The notes: generated from the sequence alone by a model not told the origin. A stretch of DNA of 64,000 bases from CAKZLS01 sp963771545 (GCA_963771545.1 CAVYTX010000005.1:186001-250000); one strand, 5' to 3'; numbered from the stretch's first letter, positions 18,291-28,820 are shown. Numbers and translations: made by a program.

Positions 18291-19499
18291 TCAGTAATCC
18301 GTGACGCCTCTGGCAGTCAAACGCAGCGCCAGAGGACCAAGCGCTCCGATCAACCCAACCGACAGAAACGCGAGGCCCCACGAGGTCGACGTGGCCGCTC
18401 CTCCCGAAAGGTCCAAAACCACCCCCAGCGCCAACGGCCCAACAAAAGCGCAGCCGAACCCGACCAGCGAGTGGATCGCCATGGTCGCTCCCTGACGGTT
18501 CGGATCCGCCGCGGCAATGGCGCCCGCGGTCAGGGCGGCGGAATCGAATTGCACGAGAGCACTGTAGAGAAGCGCCAACGCCACCAAGGCACCATATGTT
18601 AACGACGAGGCGAAACCGATCACACAAGCCATCGCCGCCGAGGAAATCATGATCAACCGAATGACGTTTGGCCTTCCAAAGCGAACGCAAAGCTCATTGC
18701 CGGCGACGCTGGCGAACATGGCAACCAGCCCACTCAACATCGCGACCGACGTCGGCGATGGCCATCCGCCGCGAACGACCGGCTCACTCACGAGATTGAA
18801 GGCCAAGAGCGCGACCAGCCAAGATCGCAGGGTGAACAGTTCCCAGCAATGAACCCCGTAGCCGAGCACGTAACCCATCGCGTTCCGATTGGCGAGCACC
18901 GGGCGAAAATCGAGAACATGCGTTTTCTTCTCGGACGGTCCGGGTCTAACGACACTCAGCGAGAGAGCAACGGCCACCGCCGCAAGCGCGGCCGCCGCCG
19001 ATGCTCCGAAAGCCCAACGCCAACCGAACGTCCCGGCGATCTCTCCGGCCATCAGGAAGGAAACGGCCGTGCCCAGGCTGAAAGTCGAGGTGTACAGGGC
19101 GACGGCCCGGGATTGTTTCGGTCCGCGATACCGGTCGACCAGGACTTTCAATCCCGGCATGTAAGTGGCCGCCAACGCCACTCCGGCCATTGCCCGAAAT
19201 AGCAATCCCGTCCAAAAACCCTCCGCCAGCAGGGCAAATCCACCGGACGAAATTACCGCTAGAGTCGCGCCGAAAAGATAGATCCACCTTGCGTCCACTC
19301 GATCGGTGGCCGCTACGAGCACCGGGACGAATAGAGCGTAGGCGCCGAAATAGACGCCGGCGATCCAACCGGCCTCGGTATTGGATAGGGTCCAGTCGGT
19401 GACGAAGACGGGGAGCAACGCCGGAAACGCAAAGACACCGGCCATGGTCGCGACTTCAGCGACGCACATGGACGCAATCAGCCGAGCGCCTTTGTTCAT
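18291..19499 (-). CDS. MFS transporter
   Basis: The 402-residue membrane protein has about 12 hydrophobic segments and an MFS arrangement: TM1 (VAEVATMAGVFAFPALLPVFV), a GWIAGVYFGAYALFVPVL helix, and a loop DRYRGPKQSRAVALYTSTFSLG between TM4 and TM5. It has similarity in form to CynX/NimT-type or drug exporters, but the substrate cannot be read from the sequence. It overlaps the upstream small membrane-protein gene by 4 bases (ATGA), so the two are coupled. Confidence 0.8.
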   Translation of the reverse strand: MNKGARLIASMCVAEVATMAGVFAFPALLPVFVTDWTLSNTEAGWIAGVYFGAYALFVPVLVAATDRVDARWIYLFGATLAVISSGGFALLAEGFWTGLLFRAMAGVALAATYMPGLKVLVDRYRGPKQSRAVALYTSTFSLGTAVSFLMAGEIAGTFGWRWAFGASAAAALAAVAVALSLSVVRPGPSEKKTHVLDFRPVLANRNAMGYVLGYGVHCWELFTLRSWLVALLAFNLVSEPVVRGGWPSPTSVAMLSGLVAMFASVAGNELCVRFGRPNVIRLIMISSAAMACVIGFASSLTYGALVALALLYSALVQFDSAALTAGAIAAADPNRQGATMAIHSLVGFGCAFVGPLALGVVLDLSGGAATSTSWGLAFLSVGLIGALGPLALRLTARGVTDY

Positions 19500-19750
19500 T
19501 CCGACCGCCGGCCGCCGAACCGCCCGAGGACCGAGGTGGTCTTGTCCGCCGCTTCATCAAATTTCGCCGAGAGCCGCGGATACCGTCGGCGCAGCTTTTC
19601 CAGTCGCCTTCTGGCCCACTCGGATTCCTGGGCGAGGATACCAAACCCAATGGCAAGGAACAGGATGCCCTGAAGAATCGGAAGCACGAGTCCCGCGATG
19701 CCCAGGACCACGAATGCCCATCCGATGGCGAGTTTAAGCCACCGCTTCAT
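19496..19750 (-). CDS. Small membrane protein, PGPGW/DUF454-like
   Basis: This 84-residue protein has two hydrophobic segments (LAIGWAFVVLGIAGLVLPILQG and ILFLAIGFGILA) followed by a basic cytoplasmic tail (ARRRLEKLRRRYPRLSAKF). The hairpin of two helices with a glycine/proline turn and the following WARRRLE resemble the PGPGW or DUF454 small membrane families; function is unknown. It lies between lpd and the MFS gene with a 4-base overlap with the latter. Confidence 0.65.
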   Translation of the reverse strand: MKRWLKLAIGWAFVVLGIAGLVLPILQGILFLAIGFGILAQESEWARRRLEKLRRRYPRLSAKFDEAADKTTSVLGRFGGRRSE

Positions 19751-19773
19751 TGCCGGCCAGTCCGCGGCCGGTT

Positions 19774-21186
19774 TCAGATATGGATGGCCCGGCCGTCAAC
19801 GGCGAGCGCGGCCTCCTTGATGGCCTCGGCGAGACCCGGGTGGCCGTGGCAGGTTCGAGCGAGATCCTCGGCCGAGCCACCGAATTCCATTGCCGTCACG
19901 GCCTCCTGAATGAGATCCCCGGCTTGGGGACCCAGGATGTGAACGCCCAGAATACGATCGGTCCCGGCGTCGGCGAGAATTTTGACGAAACCGTCGGTAT
20001 CGGCATTGCAGCGCGCGCGGGAATTGGCGGAGAACGGAAACTTGCCCACTCGGTACTCGATGCCGTCCTTCTTGAGCTGTTCTTCGGTTTGGCCGACCGC
20101 CGCCACTTCGGGCCATGTATAGACGACGCCCGGAATCGCCTCGTAATTCACGTGCCCCGACTGGCCGGCCAGCAGTTCGGCCACCGCCATTCCTTCGTCC
20201 TCGGCTTTGTGGGCCAGCATTTTGCCGCCAATGACATCACCGATGGCGAAGATACCGGGAACGTTGGTTTGGAATTCGTGGTCCACCGTGACGAACCCGC
20301 GCTTGTCGGTTGCGACGCCAACGGCATCGAGCCCCAGCCCCTCCGTGTACGGGCGGCGGCCAATCGAAACGAGAACCACCTCCGCCTCCAGGGTTTCGGC
20401 CTCGCCGCCGCCGGCGGGTTCGATGGTCAAGGACACGCCAGCGTTGGTGTTCTTGGCGCCGGTGACCTTGCTCGACAATCTGAACTCGATGCCCTGCTTC
20501 TTGAGGATGCGCAGCATCTGCTTGGAAACCTCGCCGTCCATGCCGGCGAGAATCTGGTCGAGAAACTCCACCACCGTGACCTTGGCGCCGAGCCGGCGCC
20601 AAACCGAGCCCAACTCGATCCCGATATACCCGCCGCCGACCACCACCAAGGTCTCCGGTACCTTCTCGAGCGCGAGCGCTCCGGTGGAACTGACGACTTG
20701 CTTTTCGTCGATGGTTACATCCGGCAACGCCGCCACATCCGAGCCGGTGGCGACGAGGATGTTTTCGGTCTTCAACACTTGGGCTTCGTCCCCGTCGACG
20801 GGCGTAACCGTGACTTCGTCGGCGCCGGTGATGGCGCCCGATCCGACCAGGTAGTCCACCTTGTTCTTCTTGAGCAGAAATTCGACGCCCTTGGTGAGAT
20901 CGCCGACCACGTTCACCTTGCGCTTCATCATGGCGGGCAGATCCACGGCAAGACCATCAACCTTGATCCCGTGATTCGTGAACTCTTCCTCGGCGACCGC
21001 ATAGTGGTGCGACGACTGGAGAAGCGCCTTCGAAGGAATGCATCCGACGTTCAGACAGGTGCCGCCGAGCGCCCCCCTCTTTTCGACGCAGGCCACGCGC
21101 ATGCCCAACTGGGCGGCGCGAATCGCCGCCACATAGCCGCCCGGCCCTCCGCCGACAACGACGAGTTCGTATGTGTTGTCCGTCAT
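19774..21186 (-). CDS. lpdA: Dihydrolipoamide dehydrogenase (E3)
   Basis: The 470-residue FAD enzyme reoxidises dihydrolipoyl groups of E2 and reduces NAD+. The FAD site is VVVGGGPGGY (residues 9-18). The redox disulphide is in GGTCLNVGC (Cys44, Cys49), the NAD site is VVGGGYIGIELG, and the C-terminal catalytic HGHPGLAEAIKEA supplies the active-site base from the partner subunit. The ATG at 21186 is chosen because homologues start here; the longer frame to 21297 runs into the sucB flank. It is last of the enzyme genes in the mdh-suc-lpd run. Confidence 0.96.
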   Translation of the reverse strand: MTDNTYELVVVGGGPGGYVAAIRAAQLGMRVACVEKRGALGGTCLNVGCIPSKALLQSSHHYAVAEEEFTNHGIKVDGLAVDLPAMMKRKVNVVGDLTKGVEFLLKKNKVDYLVGSGAITGADEVTVTPVDGDEAQVLKTENILVATGSDVAALPDVTIDEKQVVSSTGALALEKVPETLVVVGGGYIGIELGSVWRRLGAKVTVVEFLDQILAGMDGEVSKQMLRILKKQGIEFRLSSKVTGAKNTNAGVSLTIEPAGGGEAETLEAEVVLVSIGRRPYTEGLGLDAVGVATDKRGFVTVDHEFQTNVPGIFAIGDVIGGKMLAHKAEDEGMAVAELLAGQSGHVNYEAIPGVVYTWPEVAAVGQTEEQLKKDGIEYRVGKFPFSANSRARCNADTDGFVKILADAGTDRILGVHILGPQAGDLIQEAVTAMEFGGSAEDLARTCHGHPGLAEAIKEAALAVDGRAIHI

Positions 21187-21217
21187 GACTTCAGCCGCGT
21201 CCTCTGTTCGCCCATGG

Positions 21218-22540
21218 CTATGCGTCCAAAAGAATGCGCTGAGGATCCTCGATGCATTCCTTGACACGCACGAGGAACGAGACCGCCTGTCGCCCATCGA
21301 TGATACGATGGTCGTAACTCAGCGCCACGTACATCATCGGCCGCGCCTGGATCGATCCGTCGGGCATCGCCATCGGCCGTTGCTGAATCTTGTGCATGCC
21401 GAGGATCGCCGACTGCGGCGGATTGATGATCGGCGTCGACAGCAGCGAGCCGAACACGCCGCCATTGGTGATGGTGAAGGTGCCGCCCTGCATTTCCTCG
21501 ATCGCCAACTTGCCGTCGCGCGAGCGCCGGCCATAGTCCGCGATGGTCGCCTCGATCTCGGCGAAGCCGAGCGCATCGGCGTCCCGGACGACCGGAACCA
21601 CCAGTCCCTGCGGCGAGGACACGGCGATGGCGATATCGTAATGGTTCTTGTACACGATATCGTCACCGTCGATTTCCGCGTTGACGGCCGGGAATTCGCG
21701 CAGGGCGACAACACAGGCCTTCACGAACAGCGACATCACGCCCAGTCGAACGCCGTGCTTCTTCTCGAAGGCGTCGCGGTAATCCTTGCGAAGGGCGTTG
21801 ACGGCGGTCATGTCCACCTCGTTGAAGGTAGTCAGCATCGCGGCGGTGTTCTGCGCTTCTTTCAGCCGGGCCGCCACCATCCTGCGCAGTCGCGTCATCC
21901 GCACGCGTTCCTCGCGCGCCCCGGTTGGACGCGGAGCGGCGGGTGCCTTTTTCTCGGGAGGAGCACTGGGAGCGGCACTGGGGGCGGCAGGGGGAGTCGC
22001 CGGCTTGGCCGACGGGGGCGATGCGCCTTTTTCCACGTACGCCAAAATGTCGCCCTTGGTCAGCCGGCCGTCCTTGCCGCTGGCCGGGATGGACCCGGCA
22101 TCCAAACCATGTTCGTCGACCAGCTTGCGCACCGCCGGCGACAGAGGCATGGCCTCGGCTGGCCGTGACGCCGGGGCGGGCTCCTCGGAAGCGGCCGGCT
22201 CCTTGGAGGCTGGCTCCTTTTCCGCGGGTTCCGGCTCCTTCGTTTCGGGCTCTTGCGGCTCGGGCTTCGGGGCGCCGTATTTATCCTCGGTCGCGGCCGC
22301 CTCTCCTTCGGTTATGACGCCCAACAACGCGCCGACCTCTACTTCGCTTCCATCTTCGGCCGCGATCTCGGTGAGTGTTCCCGCCACCGGAGCATTCACT
22401 TCAACGGTGACCTTGTCGGTTTCGAGCTCGACAATAGGTTCGTCGACGGCAACGGCATCCCCCACTGATTTGAACCACTTGGCGATCGTCGCTTCGGTTA
22501 CCGATTCACCAAGCGCCGGTACTTTGATCTCTGTTGCCAT
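21218..22540 (-). CDS. sucB: 2-oxoglutarate dehydrogenase E2 (dihydrolipoyl succinyltransferase)
   Basis: This 440-residue protein has an N-terminal lipoyl domain (lipoylated Lys43 in ELETDKVTV), a long Pro/Ala/Glu linker (about 80-135), a peripheral subunit-binding domain (PLSPAVRKLVDEHGLDAGSI…), a second Ala/Pro linker, and the catalytic core ending SYDHRIIDGRQAVSFLV with the active-site His and Asp. It transfers the succinyl group to CoA. It is 45 bases after sucA and 32 before lpd. The linker is repetitive (PEPKEPEPAEKEP-like) but in frame. Confidence 0.96.
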   Translation of the reverse strand: MATEIKVPALGESVTEATIAKWFKSVGDAVAVDEPIVELETDKVTVEVNAPVAGTLTEIAAEDGSEVEVGALLGVITEGEAAATEDKYGAPKPEPQEPETKEPEPAEKEPASKEPAASEEPAPASRPAEAMPLSPAVRKLVDEHGLDAGSIPASGKDGRLTKGDILAYVEKGASPPSAKPATPPAAPSAAPSAPPEKKAPAAPRPTGAREERVRMTRLRRMVAARLKEAQNTAAMLTTFNEVDMTAVNALRKDYRDAFEKKHGVRLGVMSLFVKACVVALREFPAVNAEIDGDDIVYKNHYDIAIAVSSPQGLVVPVVRDADALGFAEIEATIADYGRRSRDGKLAIEEMQGGTFTITNGGVFGSLLSTPIINPPQSAILGMHKIQQRPMAMPDGSIQARPMMYVALSYDHRIIDGRQAVSFLVRVKECIEDPQRILLDA

Positions 22541-22584
22541 TTGTTCTCTCGTCCAGGTTCGTTGCGTTTTCGCGACTCAGCGTT

Positions 22585-25498
22585 CTAGCGACTCACGCGC
22601 CGGAAGGGCTGAGGTATGGATTTGAGGTCCACTGTCAGTGCCTGATCCACGATTTGCTCTTGTTCCTTGACGTGCGTCTTGAAAAGGCCGGTCGCGGGCG
22701 ACGCGGCCGCCTTTCGTCCAACATACGTAGGCACGAACACCTGGCGTTCCAATTCTTCCAGGATATTAATCAGGCGGGGCAGGACAAATGTCCACGCGCC
22801 CATGTTGGCGGGTTCCTCCTGACACCACACGATCTGAGCGTTCGGGTAGCGGGCGATCTGGTCCAATATGTTTTGCCGTGGCCATGGATAAAGCTGCTCG
22901 ACCCGTACAATGGCGACGTCCTCGATCTCCCGGTTTCTACGTTCCTGCACAAGATCGTAGTACACTTTTCCGGTACACAGCACCACTCGGCCGACATTTT
23001 GATCGGCGACGAGAGCATCCGTTTCCGGAATAATGCGGCGGAACCGCGTTCCCGGGCCCATCTCCGTCAGGTTGGAAACCACGAGTTTGTGCCTGAGCAG
23101 TGATTTTGGCGTAAAAACAATCAGGGGCTTGCGAAAGTTTCTTCTGATCTGCCGGCGTAACGCATGAAAATAGTTGGCGGGCGTCGTGCAATTGACCACC
23201 TGAATATTTTCTTCGGCGCAAAGCTGCAGATAACGCTCCGGTCTCGCCGAGGAATGCTCGGGCCCCTGGCCCTCGTATCCATGAGGCAATAGCATCACCA
23301 GACCACACAGGCGGAGCCATTTCGACTCTCCCGAGGCAATGAACTGATCGATGATGACCTGAGCTCCATTGGAGAAATCGCCGAACTGAGCCTCCCATAT
23401 CACCAACGCGTCCGGCTCCGTCTGCGAATAGCCGTACTCGAAGCCCAGGACCCCCGCCTCCGACAAGGGGCTATCAATGACCTCGACGGTCCCTTGGATA
23501 TCACTGATGTGATTGAGCGGAATGTAGCGCCGCTCATCCTCCTGATCGATCAGGACGGAGTGCCTTTGCGAAAAAGTCCCTCGCCCCGAGTTCCTGACCC
23601 GAGAGCCGGATCGGCACATCCTCCGCCAGCAGCGATCCAAACGCCAAAGCCTCGGCGGTTGCCCAATCGATGCCTTCGCCGCTGTCGATCATCTTGCGCT
23701 TTGCATCAAGCAGGCGAATTATTTTGCTGTTGGCGCTGAAGTTTTCCGGGGGACGGGAGATCGCGTGGCCCACTTCCCGGAGCATCTCCGAGGACACCCA
23801 GGTGTCGTCGTTGCGGAGCTCCTCTTCGCCCTCCAAGGTTTTCAGCCCCGTCCAACTCCCTTCAAGCCAATCGGCCTTGTTGGGGGCATAGGTCGGCGCC
23901 GCCTCAAAATCGCTGTCCAACCGGCCGCGGAAATCAGCGTGCAATTTTTCGACGTCGGCGGCCGTCACCACCCCTTCATCCGTTAGTCTTCGCGAATAGA
24001 GCTCGCAAGCCGTCGGGTGTTTGGCGATGGCTTTATACATCTTCGGCTGGGTGAACGACGGCTCGTCCGCTTCATTGTGCCCAAACCGCCGGTAGCAGAA
24101 CATGTCGATCACCACGTCCCGCTTGAACTCCTGGCGATACTCCGTGGCCAGGCGCGCCACATGAACCACGGCCTCCGGGTCATCTCCATTCACATGAAAG
24201 ATCGGAGCCTGAACCGCCTTGGCCACATCCGACGGATACGGCGACATTCGAAAGTACGATGGAATGGTCGTGAACCCGATCTGGTTGTTGACGATAAAGT
24301 GAATGCTGCCGCCGGTCCGGTAACCTTCGATCTGCGAAAGTTCGAAACACTCGGCCACCACTCCCTGCCCCGCGAAAGCGGCGTCGCCATGCATTAAAAC
24401 CCCCATGACCAGGCTGCGCTCCGTATCGTCCAATTCCATCTGTTTTGCCCGGACCTTCCCCAGCACAACCGGATCGACGGCCTCCAGGTGAGAGGGATTG
24501 GCCATCAGGGACATATGAACCTCGTTGCCGTCGAACTCGCGATCGGCCGATGTTCCCAAATGGTATTTGACGTCTCCGGATCCCTGGACATCGTCCGGGC
24601 GCGTGGAACTGCCCTGAAATTCCGAGAATATCGCCACATAGGGCTTGTGCATGATATTGGAGAGCACGTTGAGACGGCCGCGGTGCGGCATGCCGATCAC
24701 GATCTCCTTGACACCGAGCTGAGCTCCGCGTTTAAGAATCTGTTCCAACGCGGGAATCGCCGATTCGGCACCGTCGAGACCAAACCGCTTCGTGCCCGTG
24801 AATTTGACGTGCAGGAACCGTTCAAGCCCCTCCGCTTCCACCAAACGCTCAAGGATCGCCTGCTTCCCCTTCAGCGTGAACTGCGTCTGATTGCGAATGC
24901 TCTCGATGCGCTGCTGGATCCATGCCTTTTCTTCCGGAAATTGGATGTGCATGAATTCGACGCCGATGGATCCGCAGTACGTCTGCTTGAGAATCTCGAG
25001 AATTTCGCGCAGCGTCGCCGTTTCCAAGCCGAGCATATTGTTGATAAAGATCGGACGATCCGTATCCGCTTCGGTGAAGCCCCACGTCGCCGGATCGAGT
25101 TCGGGATGGTATTTTTTGCCTTCGAGGCCGAGCGGGTCGAAGTTGGCAATCAGATGGCCGCGAACACGATACGTGCGGATTAGCATCAGCGCGCGTATGG
25201 AATCGAGCGTTGCCTGCCTCGATTCCGTCGCCGCGGCGGGCGGCATGGGGCCGGCCGGACGGGGCGGCGCCAGGGCGGGCTCCGATCCATCGCCATCGCC
25301 CATGATGCCCGGCAGCGGCGGCGCCCAGCTCGCGCCGCGCGTTTCGCTCAGGACAATTCCGGCGTCATCGTCCAAATCCGAAAAAAAAGAAACCCAGCTC
25401 GGGTCCACCGAACCGGGTTCTTCGACATATCGTTTGTAAAGTTCGGCAATATAGGGGGCGTTCGTCCCCGTGAGAAAGGTTTCGATCCTGCTCGCCAT
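22585..25498 (-). pseudogene. sucA: 2-oxoglutarate dehydrogenase E1, split by one extra base
   Basis: Two minus-strand frames make one thiamine-diphosphate E1 of about 970 residues. The first frame (25498 to about 23590) runs through GMPHRGRLNVL, the TPP site and RRFGHNEADEP to PIRLSGQ. The second resumes at SGRGTFSQRHSVL and runs to the normal C-terminus near 22585. Deleting one A of the coding-strand AA (plus-strand T at 23591-23592) restores RLSGQDSGRGTFSQRH exactly as in the family. Every other motif is intact. The reaction is decarboxylation of 2-oxoglutarate and succinyl transfer to SucB lipoyl groups. Loss would break the TCA cycle, so a base-calling error is the more likely explanation. 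Confidence 0.85.
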
Positions 25499-25558
25499 AT
25501 TTCCTCTGAAGGCGCGGTCTTTTGCCGCGCCTTCCCTCCCAATGTATCGACTCTTCCC

Positions 25559-26434
25559 CTAGCCGCGCATGGCCTCCACCATGGTGGAACCGAGCGCCGC
25601 CGGAGAGTCGGTTACGTGAATGCCAGCGCTTTTCATTGCTTCCATCTTATCGTCGGCGCCGCCTTTTCCGCCAGCGATAATAGCGCCGGCGTGACCCATC
25701 CGGCGACCCGGAGGCGCCGTACGGCCGGCGATAAACCCAACCACCGGCTTCTTGGTCTTCGATTGTTTAATGAAATCGGCGGCCTCTTCTTCGGCGCTGC
25801 CACCAATCTCGCCGATCATGACGATTTCCTCGGTCTTGTCGTCCGCGAGGAACAGCTCCAGGCAATCGATGAAGTTGGTTCCGTTGATGGGGTCGCCGCC
25901 GATACCGATGCATGTGGTCTGGCCCATGCCGGTCGCGGTGGTTTGACCGACCGCTTCGTAGGTGAGCGTGCCAGAGCGGGATACCACGCCGATCTTGCCG
26001 GGCGTATGGATATGGCCGGGCATGATACCGATCTTGCATTGTCCCGGCGTGATCACACCCGGACAATTGGGGCCGACCAGCCGCGTCCTTGAGCCCTGCA
26101 GGGCGCGCTTGACCCTCAGCATGTCCACGACGGGGATGCCCTCGGTGATGCAAACCGCCAGTTCGATCCCGGCTTCGATGGCTTCGAGCATCGCATCCGC
26201 GGCGAACGGAGGCGGCACATAGATGGCGGTAGCATTGGCGCCGGTGGCTTCGATCGCCTCGGCAACCGTGTTAAAAATCGGCAGATCCAGATGCGTCGTG
26301 CCGCCCTTGCCGGGCGTCACGCCGCCGACCATTTTCGTGCCGTAGGCGATCGCCTGCTCGGAATGAAACGTGCCCTGAGCGCCGGTGAAGCCCTGGCAGA
26401 TGACCTTCGTTTGGGAATCGATAAGCACGGGCAT
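25559..26434 (-). CDS. sucD: Succinyl-CoA ligase alpha subunit
   Basis: The 291-residue subunit has a CoA-binding Rossmann fold at the N-terminus (VICQGFTGAQGTFHSEQAIAYG), the GPNCPGVITP motif, GIGGDPINGT, and the phosphohistidine loop GRRMGHAGAIIAGGKG with the catalytic His. It interconverts succinyl-CoA and succinate with nucleotide phosphorylation. Its ATG overlaps the sucC stop by one base (TAATG), giving coupled synthesis of the two subunits. Confidence 0.96.
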   Translation of the reverse strand: MPVLIDSQTKVICQGFTGAQGTFHSEQAIAYGTKMVGGVTPGKGGTTHLDLPIFNTVAEAIEATGANATAIYVPPPFAADAMLEAIEAGIELAVCITEGIPVVDMLRVKRALQGSRTRLVGPNCPGVITPGQCKIGIMPGHIHTPGKIGVVSRSGTLTYEAVGQTTATGMGQTTCIGIGGDPINGTNFIDCLELFLADDKTEEIVMIGEIGGSAEEEAADFIKQSKTKKPVVGFIAGRTAPPGRRMGHAGAIIAGGKGGADDKMEAMKSAGIHVTDSPAALGSTMVEAMRG

Positions 26435-27603
26435 TACGCGGCCTCCTTCACGGCTTTAACAATCTTCTCGGCGGCATCTCCGAGATCGTCGGCGGATTTG
26501 ATGGGAAGCCCGGATTCGGCAAGGATATTCTTGCCCAGATCGACGTTGGTGCCCTCCAGTCGCACAACCAGCGGCACTTCGAGACTCACCTCGCGAGCCG
26601 CGGCAACGACACCTTCGGCGATCACATCACAACGCATGATTCCGCCGAAGATATTGACCAGGACACCCTCTACGTTGGGATCGCGAAGGATAATCTTGAA
26701 CGCCTCGGTCACGCGCTCCTTGGTCGCTCCGCCGCCGACGTCCAGGAAGTTCGCCGGAGCGCCGCCATGAAGCTTGATGATATCCATGGTCGCCATCGCC
26801 AACCCGGCGCCGTTGACCATGCAACCGATGTTGCCATCGAGCTTGATGTAGTTAAGATCGTGGCGCGCCGCATCCAGCTCCGCGGGGTCTTCCTCGGACT
26901 CATCGCGCAGCTCGGCGATCTCCTTGTGCCGGAACAAGGCGTTGTCGTCGAAGTTCATCTTGGCGTCGAGAGCGATCACATCGCCGGCGCCCGTGACCAC
27001 CAGCGGATTGATCTCCACGAGGCTGGCGTCCAAGTCGACGAAGGCCTGGTACATAGCCGTGAGGAATTTGACCGCGGCGCCGACTTGCTTGCCTTCGAGG
27101 CCAAGGCCGAAAGCGATCTTGCGGGCATGGAACGGCTGAATGCCGATGGCCGGGTCGATGGCTTGCTTGAGGATTTTTTCGGGCGTCTTGGCCGCGACCA
27201 CCTCGATTTCCATGCCGCCCTCGGTGGACGCAATGATGGTAACCTGAGATGTAGCGCGATCGATCAGCATGCTCAGATAGAGCTCGCGCTTGATGTCGCA
27301 CCCTTCTTCCACGTAGACCCGCTTCACTTCCTTGCCGGCGGGACCCGTCTGGTGGGTGACCAGGGTCATGCCCAGTATCTTTTCGGCGGTTTCCCATACA
27401 TCGTCAAGGGACTTGACGATCTTGACGCCGCCGCCCTTGCCACGTCCGCCCGCATGGATCTGGGCCTTGACAACCCAGACCGGACCGCCGAGTTCCTTGG
27501 CGATATCCTTGGCCTCGGGCGCGGTGTAGGCGACCCCGCCCCGGGGCACCGCGACCCCGTATTTCGCCAGCAACTGTTTTGCTTGGTATTCGTGAATGTT
27601 CAT
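26434..27603 (-). CDS. sucC: Succinyl-CoA ligase beta subunit
   Basis: The 389-residue ATP-grasp subunit starts MNIHEYQAKQLLAKYGVAVP, has VVKAQIHAGGRGKGGGVK for nucleotide binding, EINPLVVT for metal binding, and NGAGLAMATMD…GGAPANFLDVGGGA for the CoA/succinate side. It works with SucD in the TCA cycle. It is 66 bases after mdh in the same transcription unit and coupled to sucD. Confidence 0.96.
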   Translation of the reverse strand: MNIHEYQAKQLLAKYGVAVPRGGVAYTAPEAKDIAKELGGPVWVVKAQIHAGGRGKGGGVKIVKSLDDVWETAEKILGMTLVTHQTGPAGKEVKRVYVEEGCDIKRELYLSMLIDRATSQVTIIASTEGGMEIEVVAAKTPEKILKQAIDPAIGIQPFHARKIAFGLGLEGKQVGAAVKFLTAMYQAFVDLDASLVEINPLVVTGAGDVIALDAKMNFDDNALFRHKEIAELRDESEEDPAELDAARHDLNYIKLDGNIGCMVNGAGLAMATMDIIKLHGGAPANFLDVGGGATKERVTEAFKIILRDPNVEGVLVNIFGGIMRCDVIAEGVVAAAREVSLEVPLVVRLEGTNVDLGKNILAESGLPIKSADDLGDAAEKIVKAVKEAA

Positions 27604-27669
27604 TTTTTTCCTCGGTTTTTATATGGAGCCAGGCATCCGGCAATCCCGCCGCCGCCCGGGTCTACGCCT

Positions 27670-28620
27670 TTACATCAGGCCCTTGGCGACCTCGATCAAC
27701 GTGTTGACCGCTTTGACCGAGTTATCCAACATCGCCTTCTCGTCGGCGCTGAGTTCAATCTCGATCACCTTCTCCACGCCACCGGCGCCCATGATCACCG
27801 GCACGCCGACATAGAGGCCGTCGAGACCATATTCTTTGGTGCAATAGGCCGCGCACGGCAGAACGCGTTTCTTGTCCTTCAAATAGGCTTCGGCCATCGC
27901 GATGGCCGACGTGGCGGGAGCATAGTAGGCCGAGCCCGTCTTCAGCAGCCCAACGATCTCGGCGCCACCGTCGCGGGTTCGTTGAACGATGGAATCCAGC
28001 TTCTCTTGCGTCGTCCATCCCATCTTCACCAAGTCGGGCAGCGGAATTCCGGCCACGGTCGAGTACCGCGCCAACGGCACCATGGTGTCGCCATGCCCGC
28101 CGAGCACGAACGCGGTGACGTCCTGGACGGAAACGTTGAATTCCTCCGCCAGGAAGCAGCGGAAGCGCGCCGAGTCCAGCACACCGGCCATGCCGACGAC
28201 TTTGTTGTGCGGCTGGCCCGTGAACTCGCGCAGCGCCCAAACCATGACGTCGAGCGGATTGGTGATGCAAATGACGAAAGCGTCGGGGCAGTGGGCCTTG
28301 ATCCCCTCGCCGACCGCCTTCATCACCTTGATGTTGATTTCAATGAGATCGTCGCGGCTCATCCCCGGTTTGCGGGCCACGCCGGCGGTGACGATAACCA
28401 CGTCGGCGCCCGCGATATCCTTGTAGTCGTTGGCGCCTCTCAGGGCGACACTGACACCTTCGACGGGATTGGCCTGAGCGATGTCGAGGGCCTTGCCTTG
28501 AGGCATTCCCTCCACAATGTCGAAAATGACGATATCGCCGAGTTCCTTGAGACTGATCAGATGAGCCAGCGTTCCGCCGATGTTGCCGGCGCCGACAAGT
28601 GCTATTTTGTTGCGTGCCAT
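27670..28620 (-). CDS. mdh: Malate dehydrogenase
   Basis: The 316-residue NAD-dependent enzyme of the LDH-like type has GAGNIGGTLAHL at 10-21, VVIVTAGVARKPGMSRDDL substrate loop, ITNPLDVMVWAL, and the catalytic His176 in VLGGHGDTMVPL. It oxidises malate to oxaloacetate. The ATG at 28620 follows GGAGG; the longer frame to 28707 lacks such support. In alphaproteobacteria mdh commonly heads the mdh-sucCDAB-lpd cluster, as it does here. Confidence 0.96.
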   Translation of the reverse strand: MARNKIALVGAGNIGGTLAHLISLKELGDIVIFDIVEGMPQGKALDIAQANPVEGVSVALRGANDYKDIAGADVVIVTAGVARKPGMSRDDLIEINIKVMKAVGEGIKAHCPDAFVICITNPLDVMVWALREFTGQPHNKVVGMAGVLDSARFRCFLAEEFNVSVQDVTAFVLGGHGDTMVPLARYSTVAGIPLPDLVKMGWTTQEKLDSIVQRTRDGGAEIVGLLKTGSAYYAPATSAIAMAEAYLKDKKRVLPCAAYCTKEYGLDGLYVGVPVIMGAGGVEKVIEIELSADEKAMLDNSVKAVNTLIEVAKGLM

Positions 28621-28660
28621 GGGATCTCCCCCTCCAGGTAGGCGGTGACGTTTTACCGCG

Positions 28661-28679
28661 GCACTGCTTTGCGCAGTGC
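28661..28679. repeat. Hairpin/palindrome in the mdh 5' region
   Basis: GCACTGC (28661-28667) and GCAGTGC (28673-28679) form a perfect 7-bp inverted repeat with a 5-base loop, 41 bases before the mdh start. It could be an operator or an mRNA 5' structure for the TCA operon. Nothing else in the 200-base gap 28621-28820 stands out. Confidence 0.35.
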
Positions 28680-28820
28680 AAAAATTTGAGCCGTGTAAGT
28701 ACCGCAAATCACCCTCCAGGGCAAGGCTAACCGGCCATTTTCGGCTCCCGGGCGACGTGTTCCGCCCGCAACGGCTGGTTTCCCGGTCGTTTTACATCCG
28801 GATTGGATCGCGAATACCGT

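Noticed and set aside
24000..25500. Long plus-strand frames over sucA (such as 24488-25183)
   Set aside because: Shadows of a well-conserved minus-strand enzyme.
26767..28641. 624-codon open frame antisense to sucC and mdh
   Set aside because: Same reason; the opposite strand encodes complete TCA enzymes with all motifs.
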